NCBI RefSeq assembly: GCF_002939705.1 | Contig: NZ_MDCB01000001.1 | Location: 1-64,000 of the forward strand | Origin: Xanthomonas albilineans | GTDB lineage: Bacteria; Pseudomonadota; Gammaproteobacteria; Xanthomonadales; Xanthomonadaceae | Length of the DNA: 64,000 nucleotides | Direction: 5' to 3' | In this document: positions 17,964 to 27,602 of the stretch, piece by piece | How the letters are laid out: every line of letters starts with the position of its first letter | Position numbering within the stretch: position 1 is the first letter of the stretch | Made by a program: the position numbers and the translations under genes | The notes under the pieces: model-generated | Told to the model about the DNA's origin: nothing | The model's database searches: none | What the model saw: only the letters and a program-made list of their open reading frames with translations

Positions 17964-20579
17964 ATGCGTTCGCCGTTCCTGGGAGGGAGTTGCTTGGATA
18001 CACAGTTTGCTGGCGCGATCGCGCCGCTTCGTCATGCGTTGGCCGTGGGGGTGCTGGCCCTGGGGGTTGTGGCGGCTGGACGTTCTTCGGCCGCTGCTCC
18101 GGCACCGGCTATGACCGCCGCTACGCCAGTGATCCATCCGGCGCTGTGGCCGTCACCGGCCTGGCCGTTGCCGGAAGACCCGGCGCTGGAGGCGCGCCTG
18201 ACCAAGCTGATGGCGCAGATGACGCTGGAGCAGAAGGTCGGGCAGATCGTGCAGGGCGATATCGCCAGCATGACTCCTGAGGATGTGCGCAAGTATCACA
18301 TCGGCTCGGTGCTGGCCGGTGGCAACTCCGATCCCGGCGGCAAGTACGACGCCAGTCCGGCGCAGTGGCTGGCGTTGGCCGATGCGTATTACACCGCATC
18401 GATGGAAAAGACCGGCTCCGGCCCGGCGATCCCGATCATCTTCGGCATCGATGCCGTGCACGGGCAGAGCAATATCGTCGGCGCCACGCTGTTCCCGCAC
18501 AACATCGGTCTTGGCGCCACCCGCGACCCGGAGCTGATACGCAAGATCGGCGAAGTCACCGCCGCCGAGACCCGCACCACCGGCATGGAGTGGACCTTCG
18601 CGCCGACCGTGGCGGTGCCGCAGGACGACCGCTGGGGCCGCACCTACGAGGGCTATTCGGAATCGCCGGAGGTGGTGTCCAGTTTTGCCGGCAAGATGGT
18701 CGAGGGTTTGCAAGGCGTGCCTGGCCAGCCGGGTTTCCTCGATGGCAGCCACGTGATCTCCTCGGTGAAGCATTTCCTCGGCGATGGCGGCACCACCGAC
18801 GGCAAGGATCAGGGCGATACCCGGGTCAGCGAGCTGCAGTTGCGCGACATCCACGGTGCGGGCTATCCACCGGCGATTGCCGCTGGCGCGCAGTCGGTGA
18901 TGGCCTCGTTCAATAGTTTCAACGGCGTCAAGATGCACGGCAACAAGGTGATGCTGACCGACGTGCTGAAGGGGCAGATGCATTTCGGTGGGTTCGTGGT
19001 CGGCGACTGGAACGGCCATGGTCAGGTTCCCGGTTGTCGCAACGACGATTGTCCGGCGGCGTTCAACGCCGGCGTGGACATGCTGATGGCGCCAGATAGT
19101 TGGAAGGGGTATTACGAAAGTGCGCTGAAGGCGGTGAAGTCCGGCGAGATTCCGATGGCGCGGCTGGATGATGCGGTGCGGCGGATTTTGCGGGTGAAGC
19201 TGCGGCTGGGCCTGTTCGAGGCCGGCAAGCCGTCGCAGCGCCCGCTCGGCGGCAAGTTCGAACTGCTCGGCGCGCCCGCGCATCGTGCAGTGGCGCGTCA
19301 GGCGGTACGCGAGTCGCTGGTGCTCTTGAAGAACCAGAACCACCTGCTACCGCTCAAGCCGCAGACTCGGCTCCTGGTCGTTGGCGATGGCGCCAACGAC
19401 ATGGGTAAGCAATGCGGCGGTTGGACCCTGAACTGGCAGGGCACCGGCACCAAGCGCGCCGACTATCCGCATGCCACGACCATCTGGGAGGGGCTGCGGG
19501 AACAGATCCAGGCTGCCGGTGGCAGCGCCGAGTTGGCGATCGACGGCAAGTATACGAATAAGCCTGATGTGGCGGTGGTGGTGTTTGGCGAAAATCCCTA
19601 CGCCGAGTTCCAGGGCGACATCGCCACGCTGCTGTACAAACCCGGCGACGACAGCGATCTGCAACTGATCAAAAAGCTCAAAGCCGATGGTATTCCGGTC
19701 GTGGCGGTGTTCCTGAGCGGACGTCCGTTGTGGGTGAACCGCGAGATCAACGCCGCCGATGCGTTCGTCGCTGCCTGGTTGCCGGGATCGGAAGGTGGCG
19801 GCATTGCCGATGTGCTGCTGCGCAAACCCGATGGGCAGCTTCAGTACGATTTCCACGGCAAGCTCAGCTATTCCTGGCCGCGTTCGGCGGTGCAGTACGC
19901 CAACAATGTCGGGCAGAAAAACTATAACCCGCAGTTCGCATTCGGTGAGGGCCTGACTTATGCCGACAAGGGCGATCTGAACCGTCTTTCCGAAGTTTCC
20001 GGCGTGTCCGGCGCGCAGGCGGTGGGCGGGGTGTACTTCGAACGCGGCAAGCCCGCGGCGGGCATCAACCTGATCCTGCAAGGTGGTACGCAGGCCAATC
20101 TGCCGGCAGCGACGGTGCCGGTGGCGCTGGCCGACGGCGCGCTGAAGGTCACCGCGATCGACTACAAGGCGCAGGAGGACGCACGTCGCTTCGTCTGGTC
20201 GGGCAAGGGTAAGGCCGCGTTGGCGCTGGTGCTGCCCAGGCCGCTGGATGTCTCGCGTGAGAGCAATGGCGATCTGCAATTGATTCTGACCATGAAAGTG
20301 GATGCGCCGCCGGCTGGCGCCACTAGCATCGGTGTGAATTGTGGTCATGGTTGCGCGGCACAGGTGCCATGGGGCAAGGCGTTGGCCGCGTGGCCCAAGG
20401 GCGAATGGCACACGCTGGGAGTACCGCTGAAGTGCTTCGCGGTCGCCGGTGCGGACCTCGCCAAACTCGAGCGGCTTCCCGTGATCGAGAGCGATGCCGC
20501 ATTGGATCTTTCGGTCTCGCGAATTGCGCTGGGTTCCAGCAACGACGCGCAGCGCATGCTCGATTGTCCGTTGCGTTGA
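17964..20579 (+). CDS. Secreted exo-beta-glucosidase, glycoside hydrolase family 3
   Basis: An exported GH3 enzyme of about 870 residues, expected to release glucose from beta-glucans or cello-oligosaccharides. After the signal region, the N-terminal barrel shows IIFGIDAVHGQSN and SSVKHFLGDGGTTDGKDQG, and the nucleophile Asp in GFVVGDWNGH. The second domain follows from ALKPQTRLLVVGDGANDMG, with an extra C-terminal beta domain. A TTG at 17994 has the better ribosome site (GGAGGGAG) and gives a signal peptide of normal length, so the ATG at 17964 is uncertain. A sugar symporter follows. Confidence 0.9.
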   Translation: MRSPFLGGSCLDTQFAGAIAPLRHALAVGVLALGVVAAGRSSAAAPAPAMTAATPVIHPALWPSPAWPLPEDPALEARLTKLMAQMTLEQKVGQIVQGDIASMTPEDVRKYHIGSVLAGGNSDPGGKYDASPAQWLALADAYYTASMEKTGSGPAIPIIFGIDAVHGQSNIVGATLFPHNIGLGATRDPELIRKIGEVTAAETRTTGMEWTFAPTVAVPQDDRWGRTYEGYSESPEVVSSFAGKMVEGLQGVPGQPGFLDGSHVISSVKHFLGDGGTTDGKDQGDTRVSELQLRDIHGAGYPPAIAAGAQSVMASFNSFNGVKMHGNKVMLTDVLKGQMHFGGFVVGDWNGHGQVPGCRNDDCPAAFNAGVDMLMAPDSWKGYYESALKAVKSGEIPMARLDDAVRRILRVKLRLGLFEAGKPSQRPLGGKFELLGAPAHRAVARQAVRESLVLLKNQNHLLPLKPQTRLLVVGDGANDMGKQCGGWTLNWQGTGTKRADYPHATTIWEGLREQIQAAGGSAELAIDGKYTNKPDVAVVVFGENPYAEFQGDIATLLYKPGDDSDLQLIKKLKADGIPVVAVFLSGRPLWVNREINAADAFVAAWLPGSEGGGIADVLLRKPDGQLQYDFHGKLSYSWPRSAVQYANNVGQKNYNPQFAFGEGLTYADKGDLNRLSEVSGVSGAQAVGGVYFERGKPAAGINLILQGGTQANLPAATVPVALADGALKVTAIDYKAQEDARRFVWSGKGKAALALVLPRPLDVSRESNGDLQLILTMKVDAPPAGATSIGVNCGHGCAAQVPWGKALAAWPKGEWHTLGVPLKCFAVAGADLAKLERLPVIESDAALDLSVSRIALGSSNDAQRMLDCPLR

Positions 20580-20769
20580 TTGGCGGATCTGTGGCGCCGG
20601 CGTGGGTGCTCAACCTCGCCGGATGCGAACATTGCCGCATCGCCGATGATGTTCAACGCGTGCGATGCTGCCGCACAGGGTGAGAAAGGCGTGATAGTCA
20701 GGAGCGCTGCCCGTGCGGGCGGCGTCGTACTCAACGATGCGACAGGGCCGAGGCTCGTAGGAGAACGCC

Positions 20770-22332
20770 ATGGGTTTGGCGAGGTTGGATGTAGCGATCG
20801 TGCTGGTGTACTTGGCGGGCATCTTCGTGCTTGCGCAGTGGGTGTCGCGGGAGAAAGCCGGGCATCGCAAGAGTGCCGAGGATTACTTCCTGGCGGGCAA
20901 GACCTTGCCGTGGTGGGCGATTGGCGCTTCGCTGATAGCAGCGAACATTTCTGCCGAGCAGATCATCGGCATGGCCGGCTCCGGCTATGCGATCGGCCTG
21001 GCAATCGCTTCCTACGAATGGATGGCGGCGCTGACCTTGTTGATCGTCGGCAAGTTCTTCCTGCCGGTGTTTCTACGCAATGGCATCTACACCATGCCGC
21101 AGTTCCTGGAACAACGCTACGGCAAGTGGATCCGCACGCTGATGGCGGTGTTCTGGCTGCTGCTGTACGTGTTCGTCAACTTGACCTCGATCCTGTGGTT
21201 GGGATCGATCGCGGTGAGCCAGGTTACCGGCATGGACCAGACTCTGGCGCTGGCTTTGATCGGTGTGTTCGCTCTTGTCTATCAGTTGTACGGTGGCCTC
21301 AAGGCGGTGGCGCTGACCGACATCGTGCAGGTCACCTTGCTGGTGCTGGGCGGTTTGCTGGTCGCCGGGCTGACCCTGTCGCGTATCGGCGATGGTGCTG
21401 GCGTGCTGGCCGGCTTCAAGCATCTATGGAGCGCGCATCCGGAACACTTCCACATGATCCTGTCCAGGGACAATCCCTTCTACAAGGATCTGCCGGGCTT
21501 GAGCGTGCTGTTCGGCGGACTGTGGGTGATGAACATCAGCTACTGGGGCTTCAATCAGTACATCATCCAGCGCGCATTGGCGGCCCAGAACATCGGCCAA
21601 GCGCAGAAAGGCATCGTGTTCGCCGCCTTCTTGAAGCTGTTGATGCCGGCGGTGGTGGTGGTGCCGGGTATCGCCGCGGTGGTGCTGGCGCCGGCTCTGG
21701 CTAAACCCGACCAAGCCTATCCGACCATGATGCAACTGTTGCCCAGCGGCATGCTCGGCCTAGTGTTCGCCGCGTTGGTGGCGGCGATCGTGGCCTCGCT
21801 GGCATCGAAGATCAATTCGGTGGCAACCATCTTCACTTTGGACTTCTACGCCAAGCTCCGCCCGCAAGCCGACCAGAAACGCTTGGTGCGCGTTGGCCGG
21901 TTTGCCGCCGTGTCGTCGGTGTTGATCGGTCTTCTCGCCGCGCGCCCGCTGTTGGGTAATTTCGACCAGGGTTTCCAGTTCATCCAGGAGTTCACCGGCT
22001 TTTTTACCCCCGGCGTGGTGGTGATCTTCATGCTGGGCTTGTTCTGGAAGCGTGCCAACGAGGCAGGTGCGCTGAGTGCGGCGGTCGGTTCTGTTCTGTT
22101 GTCGGTCGTGTTGAAAAAACTGTGGCCGCAACTGCCGTTTATGGACCGCATCGGATTGGTGTTCGTGCTGTCGCTGCTGTCGGCGGTGCTGGTGTCGCTA
22201 CTGACTCCCCAGGCGCCAGCGCGAGACTTGATCCGCACCGACGACGTGCGCTATGCCACCGCGCTCGGCTTCAAGCTCGGTGCCACGGTGGTAATCACGA
22301 TTCTGATTGCGCTCTACGCGGTGTTCTGGTGA
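20770..22332 (+). CDS. Sodium:solute symporter, SglT-like sugar transporter
   Basis: A 520-residue inner-membrane SSS-family symporter with about 14 hydrophobic segments. SAEQIIGMAGSGYAIGLAIA in TM1-2 and MQLLPSGMLGLVFAALVAAI in the later helices match sodium/glucose-galactose types. It starts at an ATG behind AGGAG (20760-20764), 190 bases after the GH3 gene. Uptake of the glucose released by that enzyme is the simplest link, but the substrate is inferred. Confidence 0.9.
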   Translation: MGLARLDVAIVLVYLAGIFVLAQWVSREKAGHRKSAEDYFLAGKTLPWWAIGASLIAANISAEQIIGMAGSGYAIGLAIASYEWMAALTLLIVGKFFLPVFLRNGIYTMPQFLEQRYGKWIRTLMAVFWLLLYVFVNLTSILWLGSIAVSQVTGMDQTLALALIGVFALVYQLYGGLKAVALTDIVQVTLLVLGGLLVAGLTLSRIGDGAGVLAGFKHLWSAHPEHFHMILSRDNPFYKDLPGLSVLFGGLWVMNISYWGFNQYIIQRALAAQNIGQAQKGIVFAAFLKLLMPAVVVVPGIAAVVLAPALAKPDQAYPTMMQLLPSGMLGLVFAALVAAIVASLASKINSVATIFTLDFYAKLRPQADQKRLVRVGRFAAVSSVLIGLLAARPLLGNFDQGFQFIQEFTGFFTPGVVVIFMLGLFWKRANEAGALSAAVGSVLLSVVLKKLWPQLPFMDRIGLVFVLSLLSAVLVSLLTPQAPARDLIRTDDVRYATALGFKLGATVVITILIALYAVFW

Positions 22333-22366
22333 GTGCTGTCCGGCGAGGGGCGGTGGCGCCACGCGC

Positions 22367-24154
22367 TCACGCGCCGTGCCAGGGTGTTGCCAGCCACGCG
22401 TCCAGCGCGGCGGCCGACATTGGCTTTGCGATCCAGTAACCCTGGCCTTCGTCGCAGCCCCAGTCGCGCAGCATCTGGTACACGGTTTCGCTCTCGATGC
22501 CCTCGGCCACGACCTGCTGGCCGAAGTCGTGGCCGAGACGGATCATCGCTGGTACCAGCACGCTGTCGCTGCGGCTCGCGGGCAATGTGCGGATGAACGA
22601 TTGGTCGATCTTCAGGGCGTGGGCGGGGATGCTTTTGAGGTAACCGAGGTTGCTGTAGCCGGTGCCGAAGTCGTCGATGGCGATTTTCACCCCGAGTGCG
22701 CTGATTTGTTGCAGTTGTTCGGCGACCCGTTGCGGATGGCGGATCATCGCGCTTTCGGTGAACTCGATTTCGATGGCGCCCGGTGCAAGTGCGTGCTGTG
22801 CCAGCAGGCTACGCAGGTTGGTGATGAAATCCGCTTGCTCCAGATCCACTGCCGACACGTTCAACGACACGGCGAAGCGATGTCCACGCTGTTGCCACAG
22901 CGCGGCCTGGGCGATACCGGTTTGCAGCACCCAGGCGGTGATCTGCGGCATCAGCGCGGTCTTCTCTGCCAGTGGAATGAAATTATTGGGCGCGACCGCC
23001 CCCAGCAGCGGATGCTCCCAACGCAGCAGCGCTTCCACTCCGGTGCAGGCACCGCTGTGCATGCTTACTCGCGGTTGGTAGTGCAGGCTCAGTTGGCCGT
23101 GTGCGCTCAGCGCTTCCGGAAGCGCGGCCAGGATCCGGAATGCGCTGCGCTGGTTGGCGTCATGGCTGAGTTCGTACAGGCTCCAGCGCAGGCCGCGCTG
23201 GCGTGCCATATCCACGGCGGTCGTCAGTGAGCGCAGGGTATGGTTGGCGCTCAGTCCGCCGTCCAGGTAGACCGCGCCGAGCGAGGGGGTGGCCACGTGC
23301 GGGATACCCTGGTGTTCGATCGCCAAGGTGAAGGCGTCGCAGACTCGATCGCACCATTGCGCCAGCTTGTCCTCGTCGCTGCCTTCGATCACGAACACGA
23401 ACGTGGTGGTGTCGATGCGATAGAGCGGTATCCCATCCAGTGCCTGCACCAGCCGGTCGCGTGAGGACAGCAGGTAACCTTCGGCGTATTCCCATCCCAG
23501 CGCCTTGACCATCTCGCGGAAGTACTTGGTTCCGCACACGTCCACTGCCACGGCGGTGTTGTGCTGCTGCGTGCCTTGCAGCGAGAGCCACATGGTCAGG
23601 TCTTCGTTGAAACGCAGGCGGTTGGGCAGTTGGGTGAGCGGGTCGATGAATCCGGCGTTGCGCAGGGCGTCGATGCGGATCATCAGGATGTCGCGCAGGT
23701 CTTCCAGGGTCTTACGCGACGACTCGTCGAAGTCCTGGCGCGGTTCGGTGTCGACCACGCACAACGCGCCCAGATTGGCGCCGTCGGCCATCAATAGGGG
23801 GGCCCCGGCATAAAAACGCACGAATGGCGGTCCGGTCACCAGCGCGCTGTCGCGAAAACGCGGATCCTCGCGGGCGTCGAGGACCACCAGTAGTTCCGTA
23901 CTCTGGATCGTGTATGCGCAGAACGCCTGGCTGCGCGGGGTTTCTGCGGTGTCCACACCGATTTTGGACTTGAACCACTGGCGCCGCTCGTCGACCAGCG
24001 ACACCATCGCGATCGGCACCTTCAGGTGACGCGCGGCCAATTGCGTGATCAGGTCGAAGACGAGGTCCGCCGGGGTGTCCAGCAGGCAGAGTTGCTGCAG
24101 GACATTCAGTCGTGTTGGTTCGTCCAGCAGCGTGGGGGGAGGGAAGATGGACAT
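22367..24154 (-). CDS. GAF-GGDEF-EAL protein, probable cyclic-di-GMP phosphodiesterase
   Basis: A 595-residue cytoplasmic signalling protein. A GAF sensor domain covers roughly residues 20-155, followed by a GGDEF-like domain whose signature has decayed (RIDTTTFVFVIEG where RxGGDEF is expected), so no cyclase activity is predicted. The EAL domain from about 335 keeps EALLRWEHP, NVSAVDLEQ, EFTESAMI, KIAIDDFGTGYSNLGYL and the later GIES, so it should hydrolyse c-di-GMP. The GGDEF part may sense GTP. It is monocistronic. Confidence 0.92.
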   Translation of the reverse strand: MSIFPPPTLLDEPTRLNVLQQLCLLDTPADLVFDLITQLAARHLKVPIAMVSLVDERRQWFKSKIGVDTAETPRSQAFCAYTIQSTELLVVLDAREDPRFRDSALVTGPPFVRFYAGAPLLMADGANLGALCVVDTEPRQDFDESSRKTLEDLRDILMIRIDALRNAGFIDPLTQLPNRLRFNEDLTMWLSLQGTQQHNTAVAVDVCGTKYFREMVKALGWEYAEGYLLSSRDRLVQALDGIPLYRIDTTTFVFVIEGSDEDKLAQWCDRVCDAFTLAIEHQGIPHVATPSLGAVYLDGGLSANHTLRSLTTAVDMARQRGLRWSLYELSHDANQRSAFRILAALPEALSAHGQLSLHYQPRVSMHSGACTGVEALLRWEHPLLGAVAPNNFIPLAEKTALMPQITAWVLQTGIAQAALWQQRGHRFAVSLNVSAVDLEQADFITNLRSLLAQHALAPGAIEIEFTESAMIRHPQRVAEQLQQISALGVKIAIDDFGTGYSNLGYLKSIPAHALKIDQSFIRTLPASRSDSVLVPAMIRLGHDFGQQVVAEGIESETVYQMLRDWGCDEGQGYWIAKPMSAAALDAWLATPWHGA

Positions 24155-24256
24155 GCTGATTTAGCGGCCTTGGGGGAGAGGGCTTGAGGAACGATGGACG
24201 GGTAGGAGGCGCAGCGTTCATGCAAGGCGCTGAAGCGCCGATGCGGACCGCACGGT

Positions 24257-24817
24257 TTAGCGGGGGGGATCACGATTGGGGCTGGGGCGCTTGGCGAGTT
24301 TGCGTTGCAACGAGCGCCGGTGCATGCCGAGCAGGCGTGCGGCGGCGGAGACGTTACCGCCGGTTTCGTGCATGGCCTGCTGGATGTGTTCCCATTGCAA
24401 GCGGCTGAGCGGGGTCATCGCGTCAGGTACGTCGTCGTCGTCCTCGTTGTCCTCTGCCTCCAGGCCGAGCGCGCGCAGGATCATCGGCACGGTCGCCGGT
24501 TTGGGCAGATAGTCGTCGGCGCCGAGCTTGATCGCTTCCACCGCAGTGGCGATGCTGGCGTAACCGGTGACCAGCAGAATGCGCATGTCGGAGCGAATCG
24601 CGCGCAACGGCTGAATCAGTGCCAGGCCGGATTCGTCGCCGAGCTTGAGGTCGATCAGCGCGTAATCCGGGGGGCTGGCTGCGGCCAGCATCAATGCCAT
24701 CACACTACTCTCGGCCGTGAGGGTTTCCAGGCCGCGGCGGGCCAGGGTGCGTTGCAGGGTGCGCAGATACAACGGATCGTCGTCGACCAGTAGGCCTAGT
24801 GGGGTGTCGGTGGTCAT
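24257..24817 (-). CDS. RegA/PrrA/ActR-type response regulator
   Basis: A 186-residue regulator with a receiver domain (DDDP acidic pocket, phospho-acceptor Asp in YALIDLKLGDESG, Lys in YLPKPATV) and a Fis-type helix-turn-helix (ETGGNVSAAARLLGMHRRSLQRKL). This is the RegA layout known from redox-responsive regulation of energy metabolism. The ATG at 24817 is preferred because it overlaps the kinase stop and starts the receiver domain directly. Confidence 0.9.
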   Translation of the reverse strand: MTTDTPLGLLVDDDPLYLRTLQRTLARRGLETLTAESSVMALMLAAASPPDYALIDLKLGDESGLALIQPLRAIRSDMRILLVTGYASIATAVEAIKLGADDYLPKPATVPMILRALGLEAEDNEDDDDVPDAMTPLSRLQWEHIQQAMHETGGNVSAAARLLGMHRRSLQRKLAKRPSPNRDPPR

Positions 24818-26046
24818 GCGGAGGTCTCCAGAGCGAGCAGCGGCAGACGAAATCCGACCCGGGTACCGTGACCGTGCGCGGGCTGTGTCCACAGTTCCCC
24901 GCCCAGGCGCTCGATGGTCGCATGCGACAGCGCCAAGCCGACGCCCATGCTGTCGGGCTTGCCGCTACGGAACAGGGTGGCAGGCAGCCCGACCTGCTTG
25001 GCGTCGAAGCCGCCGCCATAATCGCGCACCTCGCCGATCAATTCGCTGCCGGTGACGTGTACGTTCAGGTCCACTTGTGGCTGACCGGTGCGTTCGCCGG
25101 CGTCGGCGGCATTGTTCAGTAGCACTTGCAACAAGTGGCCGATTGCGCTTTCCATGCGCAGTTGTAAAGGCGCATCGTCGTTGCGGTGCAGTTGCACGGT
25201 CGGCCGCACCAGTTGCCATTGATGCAGGACGTGCGCCAGCGAGACCATCCCCCCGCCTGCCCGTTGAGCCGGTGCAGCCAGTGCCAGCACCCGCTCTCGG
25301 CACTGCACCAGCAGTTGCCGCAGCGTGTCCAGATCCTCGCGTAGTTCCGGCTGCATGCTCTGCTCGGCGATATCGTCGGTGAGCAGGGTCATGGTCGCCA
25401 GCGGCGTGTTCAATTCGTGCGCGACCGAGGCGGCATGGGTGGCCAGGGCCACGATGCCCTCGTTGCGGGTAAAGCGCTCACGCAACAGCGCCAGTTCGCG
25501 TTCGCGTGCGCGCATGGCCATCGCCAGACGGGTGGAAAACACCAGCACCACCACGGTGGACAGCAGGAAGTTGGCTGCCATTCCCCAGCGCTGTAGGTCC
25601 AGCACCTGATACGGACCGCGCGGCAGTGGCAGCCCGAACAGCGCGCTGACCGCGTAGCCGCTCATACAGGCCAGTGCCACCGCCAAGGCCCAGCGCAGCG
25701 GCAAGGCCAGTGCCGCCAGTGCGATCAACACCAGGAACAGGGAGCCGAAGGCGTTGCCGATGCCCCCGCTCCAGCCGACCATCCAGGTCAGTACGGTGAT
25801 ATCCACCAAAATGTGGCTAAATGCCGTGGCCGGCGTGGCCGCGGCGGTATGGCGCAGGCGTAACTGCGCATACAGGTTGAACAGCGCCAGTACGGCAACG
25901 CCGGCCCACAACGGCGCTTGCGGCAACAGCAAGCGCATCGGCCAGGTCGCCAGGAGGATCGTCGCTGCCTGCCCGGCGGTGGCCAGCCAGCGCAGGCTGC
26001 ACAGGGTGCGTAGGAAGGAAGCGTCGGTGGAGTCCATGTCATGCAT
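24814..26046 (-). CDS. RegB/PrrB/ActS-type redox sensor histidine kinase
   Basis: A 410-residue membrane kinase with about six transmembrane segments (residues 20-180), then an H-box THAASVAHELNTPLATM, the redox-type Cys in LRQLLVQCRERVLAL, and an ATPase domain with a G-box (GVGLALSHATIERLGGEL). RegB proteins bind quinone at GGxxNPF between TM3 and TM4; here the motif reads GGIGNAF, with Pro replaced. It overlaps its regulator gene by four bases and is divergent from ispG. Confidence 0.9.
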   Translation of the reverse strand: MHDMDSTDASFLRTLCSLRWLATAGQAATILLATWPMRLLLPQAPLWAGVAVLALFNLYAQLRLRHTAAATPATAFSHILVDITVLTWMVGWSGGIGNAFGSLFLVLIALAALALPLRWALAVALACMSGYAVSALFGLPLPRGPYQVLDLQRWGMAANFLLSTVVVLVFSTRLAMAMRARERELALLRERFTRNEGIVALATHAASVAHELNTPLATMTLLTDDIAEQSMQPELREDLDTLRQLLVQCRERVLALAAPAQRAGGGMVSLAHVLHQWQLVRPTVQLHRNDDAPLQLRMESAIGHLLQVLLNNAADAGERTGQPQVDLNVHVTGSELIGEVRDYGGGFDAKQVGLPATLFRSGKPDSMGVGLALSHATIERLGGELWTQPAHGHGTRVGFRLPLLALETSA

Positions 26047-26163
26047 CGTATGCGCCGGGAGCGGTGCGTCTTGTGATTACCGGTTGCGGTACGCGCCGTT
26101 TCGCTGAATCGCCGGCATCTTGGGAGTGGGGCGGCCCCCCGCCTTGCAGGCTAAAATGTCGGC

Positions 26164-27429
26164 ATGTCCGACCCTGTCAGCCGTTCCGCCCCTTCCGCCG
26201 ACGCCGCGCCCGGCCCGCGCCGCCTGACCCAACCGGTCCGCATCGGCGGCGTCACCATGGGCGCTGGTGCGCCGGTCGTGGTGCAGTCGATGACCAATAC
26301 CGACACCGCCGACGTGGCCGCCTCGGTCAAGCAGGTGGCGGAGTTGTGGCGCGCCGGTTCGGAGCTGGTGCGGTTGACGGTCAACAATCCCGAATCGGCC
26401 GCGGCGATCCCGCGTATCGTCGACAAGTTGCGGATGATGGGCATCGAGGTGCCGTTGATCGGCGACTTTCACTACAACGGTCACCAGTTGCTGGCCGCTG
26501 AGCCAGCCTGCGCGCAGGCCTTGGCCAAGTACCGGATCAACCCCGGTAATGTCGGTTTCGGCAAGAAGAAGGACACCCAATTCGCGCAGTTGATCGAATT
26601 TGCGCTGAAGTACGACAAGCCGGTGCGCATCGGCGCCAACTGGGGTTCGCTCGACCAGGCGTTGGCGACGCAACTGATGGACGAGAACTCGCGCCGCGCG
26701 GTGCCCTGGGATGCTGCGCGGGTGCTGCGCGAGGCGCTGATCCGTTCGGCGCTGGATTCGGCCGAGCGCGCCGTGGAGCTGGGCATGGGCCGCGACCGCA
26801 TCGTGCTCAGCTGCAAGGTCAGCGGGGTGCAGGAGTTGATCGCGGTGTATCGCGACCTGGCGCAGCGTTCGGATTTTGCTCTGCACCTGGGCCTGACCGA
26901 GGCCGGCATCGGCAGCAAGGGCATCGTGGCGTCCAGCGCGGCACTGGCAGTCTTGTTGCAGGAAGGCATCGGCGACACCATCCGCATCTCGTTGACTCCG
27001 GAGCCGGGACAGTCGCGCACGCAGGAGGTGATTGTTGCCCAGGAGCTGCTGCAGACCACCGGTCAGCGTGCCTTCACCCCGCTGGTCACCGCCTGCCCAG
27101 GTTGCGGCCGTACCACTTCCGAGTTCTTCCAGGAACTAGCCAGAGTGGTGCAGAACCATGTGCGTGCAAAGATGCCTGAGTGGAAGATTCAGCATCCCGG
27201 CGCGGAGAACATGACCCTGGCGGTGATGGGCTGCGTGGTCAATGGGCCGGGCGAGTCGCGTCATGCCAACATCGGCATCTCCCTGCCCGGCACCGGTGAG
27301 GCGCCGGCGGCGCCGGTGTTCATCGATGGAGAAAAAACCGTCACCTTGCGTGGCGAGAACATCGCCCAAGAGTTCGTTGCGTTGATCGACGATTACGTCG
27401 AGCGCACCTATGTGCGTCGCGTTGGGTGA
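26164..27429 (+). CDS. ispG: 4-hydroxy-3-methylbut-2-enyl diphosphate synthase
   Basis: The penultimate enzyme of the MEP isoprenoid pathway, an iron-sulfur protein of 421 residues. The N-terminal barrel shows [14 protein letters not shown] and [14 protein letters not shown]. The C-terminal half carries the 4Fe-4S Cys ligands in [13 protein letters not shown] and [10 protein letters not shown]. The N-terminus has a short Ser/Pro/Ala extension. It is transcribed alone. Confidence 0.96.
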   Translation: MSDPVSRSAPSADAAPGPRRLTQPVRIGGVTMGAGAPVVVQSMTNTDTADVAASVKQVAELWRAGSELVRLTVNNPESAAAIPRIVDKLRMMGIEVPLIGDFHYNGHQLLAAEPACAQALAKYRINPGNVGFGKKKDTQFAQLIEFALKYDKPVRIGANWGSLDQALATQLMDENSRRAVPWDAARVLREALIRSALDSAERAVELGMGRDRIVLSCKVSGVQELIAVYRDLAQRSDFALHLGLTEAGIGSKGIVASSAALAVLLQEGIGDTIRISLTPEPGQSRTQEVIVAQELLQTTGQRAFTPLVTACPGCGRTTSEFFQELARVVQNHVRAKMPEWKIQHPGAENMTLAVMGCVVNGPGESRHANIGISLPGTGEAPAAPVFIDGEKTVTLRGENIAQEFVALIDDYVERTYVRRVG

Positions 27430-27445
27430 ATCCCCTGTCGGGAAC

Positions 27446-27470
27446 GCCGCCAGTCCGTGTCGTTGGCGGC
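27446..27470 (+). terminator. Weak hairpin after ispG
   Basis: GCCGCCA (27446-27452) pairs with TGGCGGC (27464-27470) across an 11-base loop, 16 bases after the ispG stop. There is no T-run, so a terminator role is tentative. Confidence 0.4.
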
Positions 27471-27602
27471 ACAAGTTCATCTGGTTCCGCGTTCTGCAGC
27501 ACACGGTTCTAGGCCAATGCAGTGTGCATGATTTGGCGTGTATCGGTCGCGTCCGGTTGAGAGCTGTTTGTGCGGTGATGGTAGCATTGTGCCTACGTGG
27601 GG

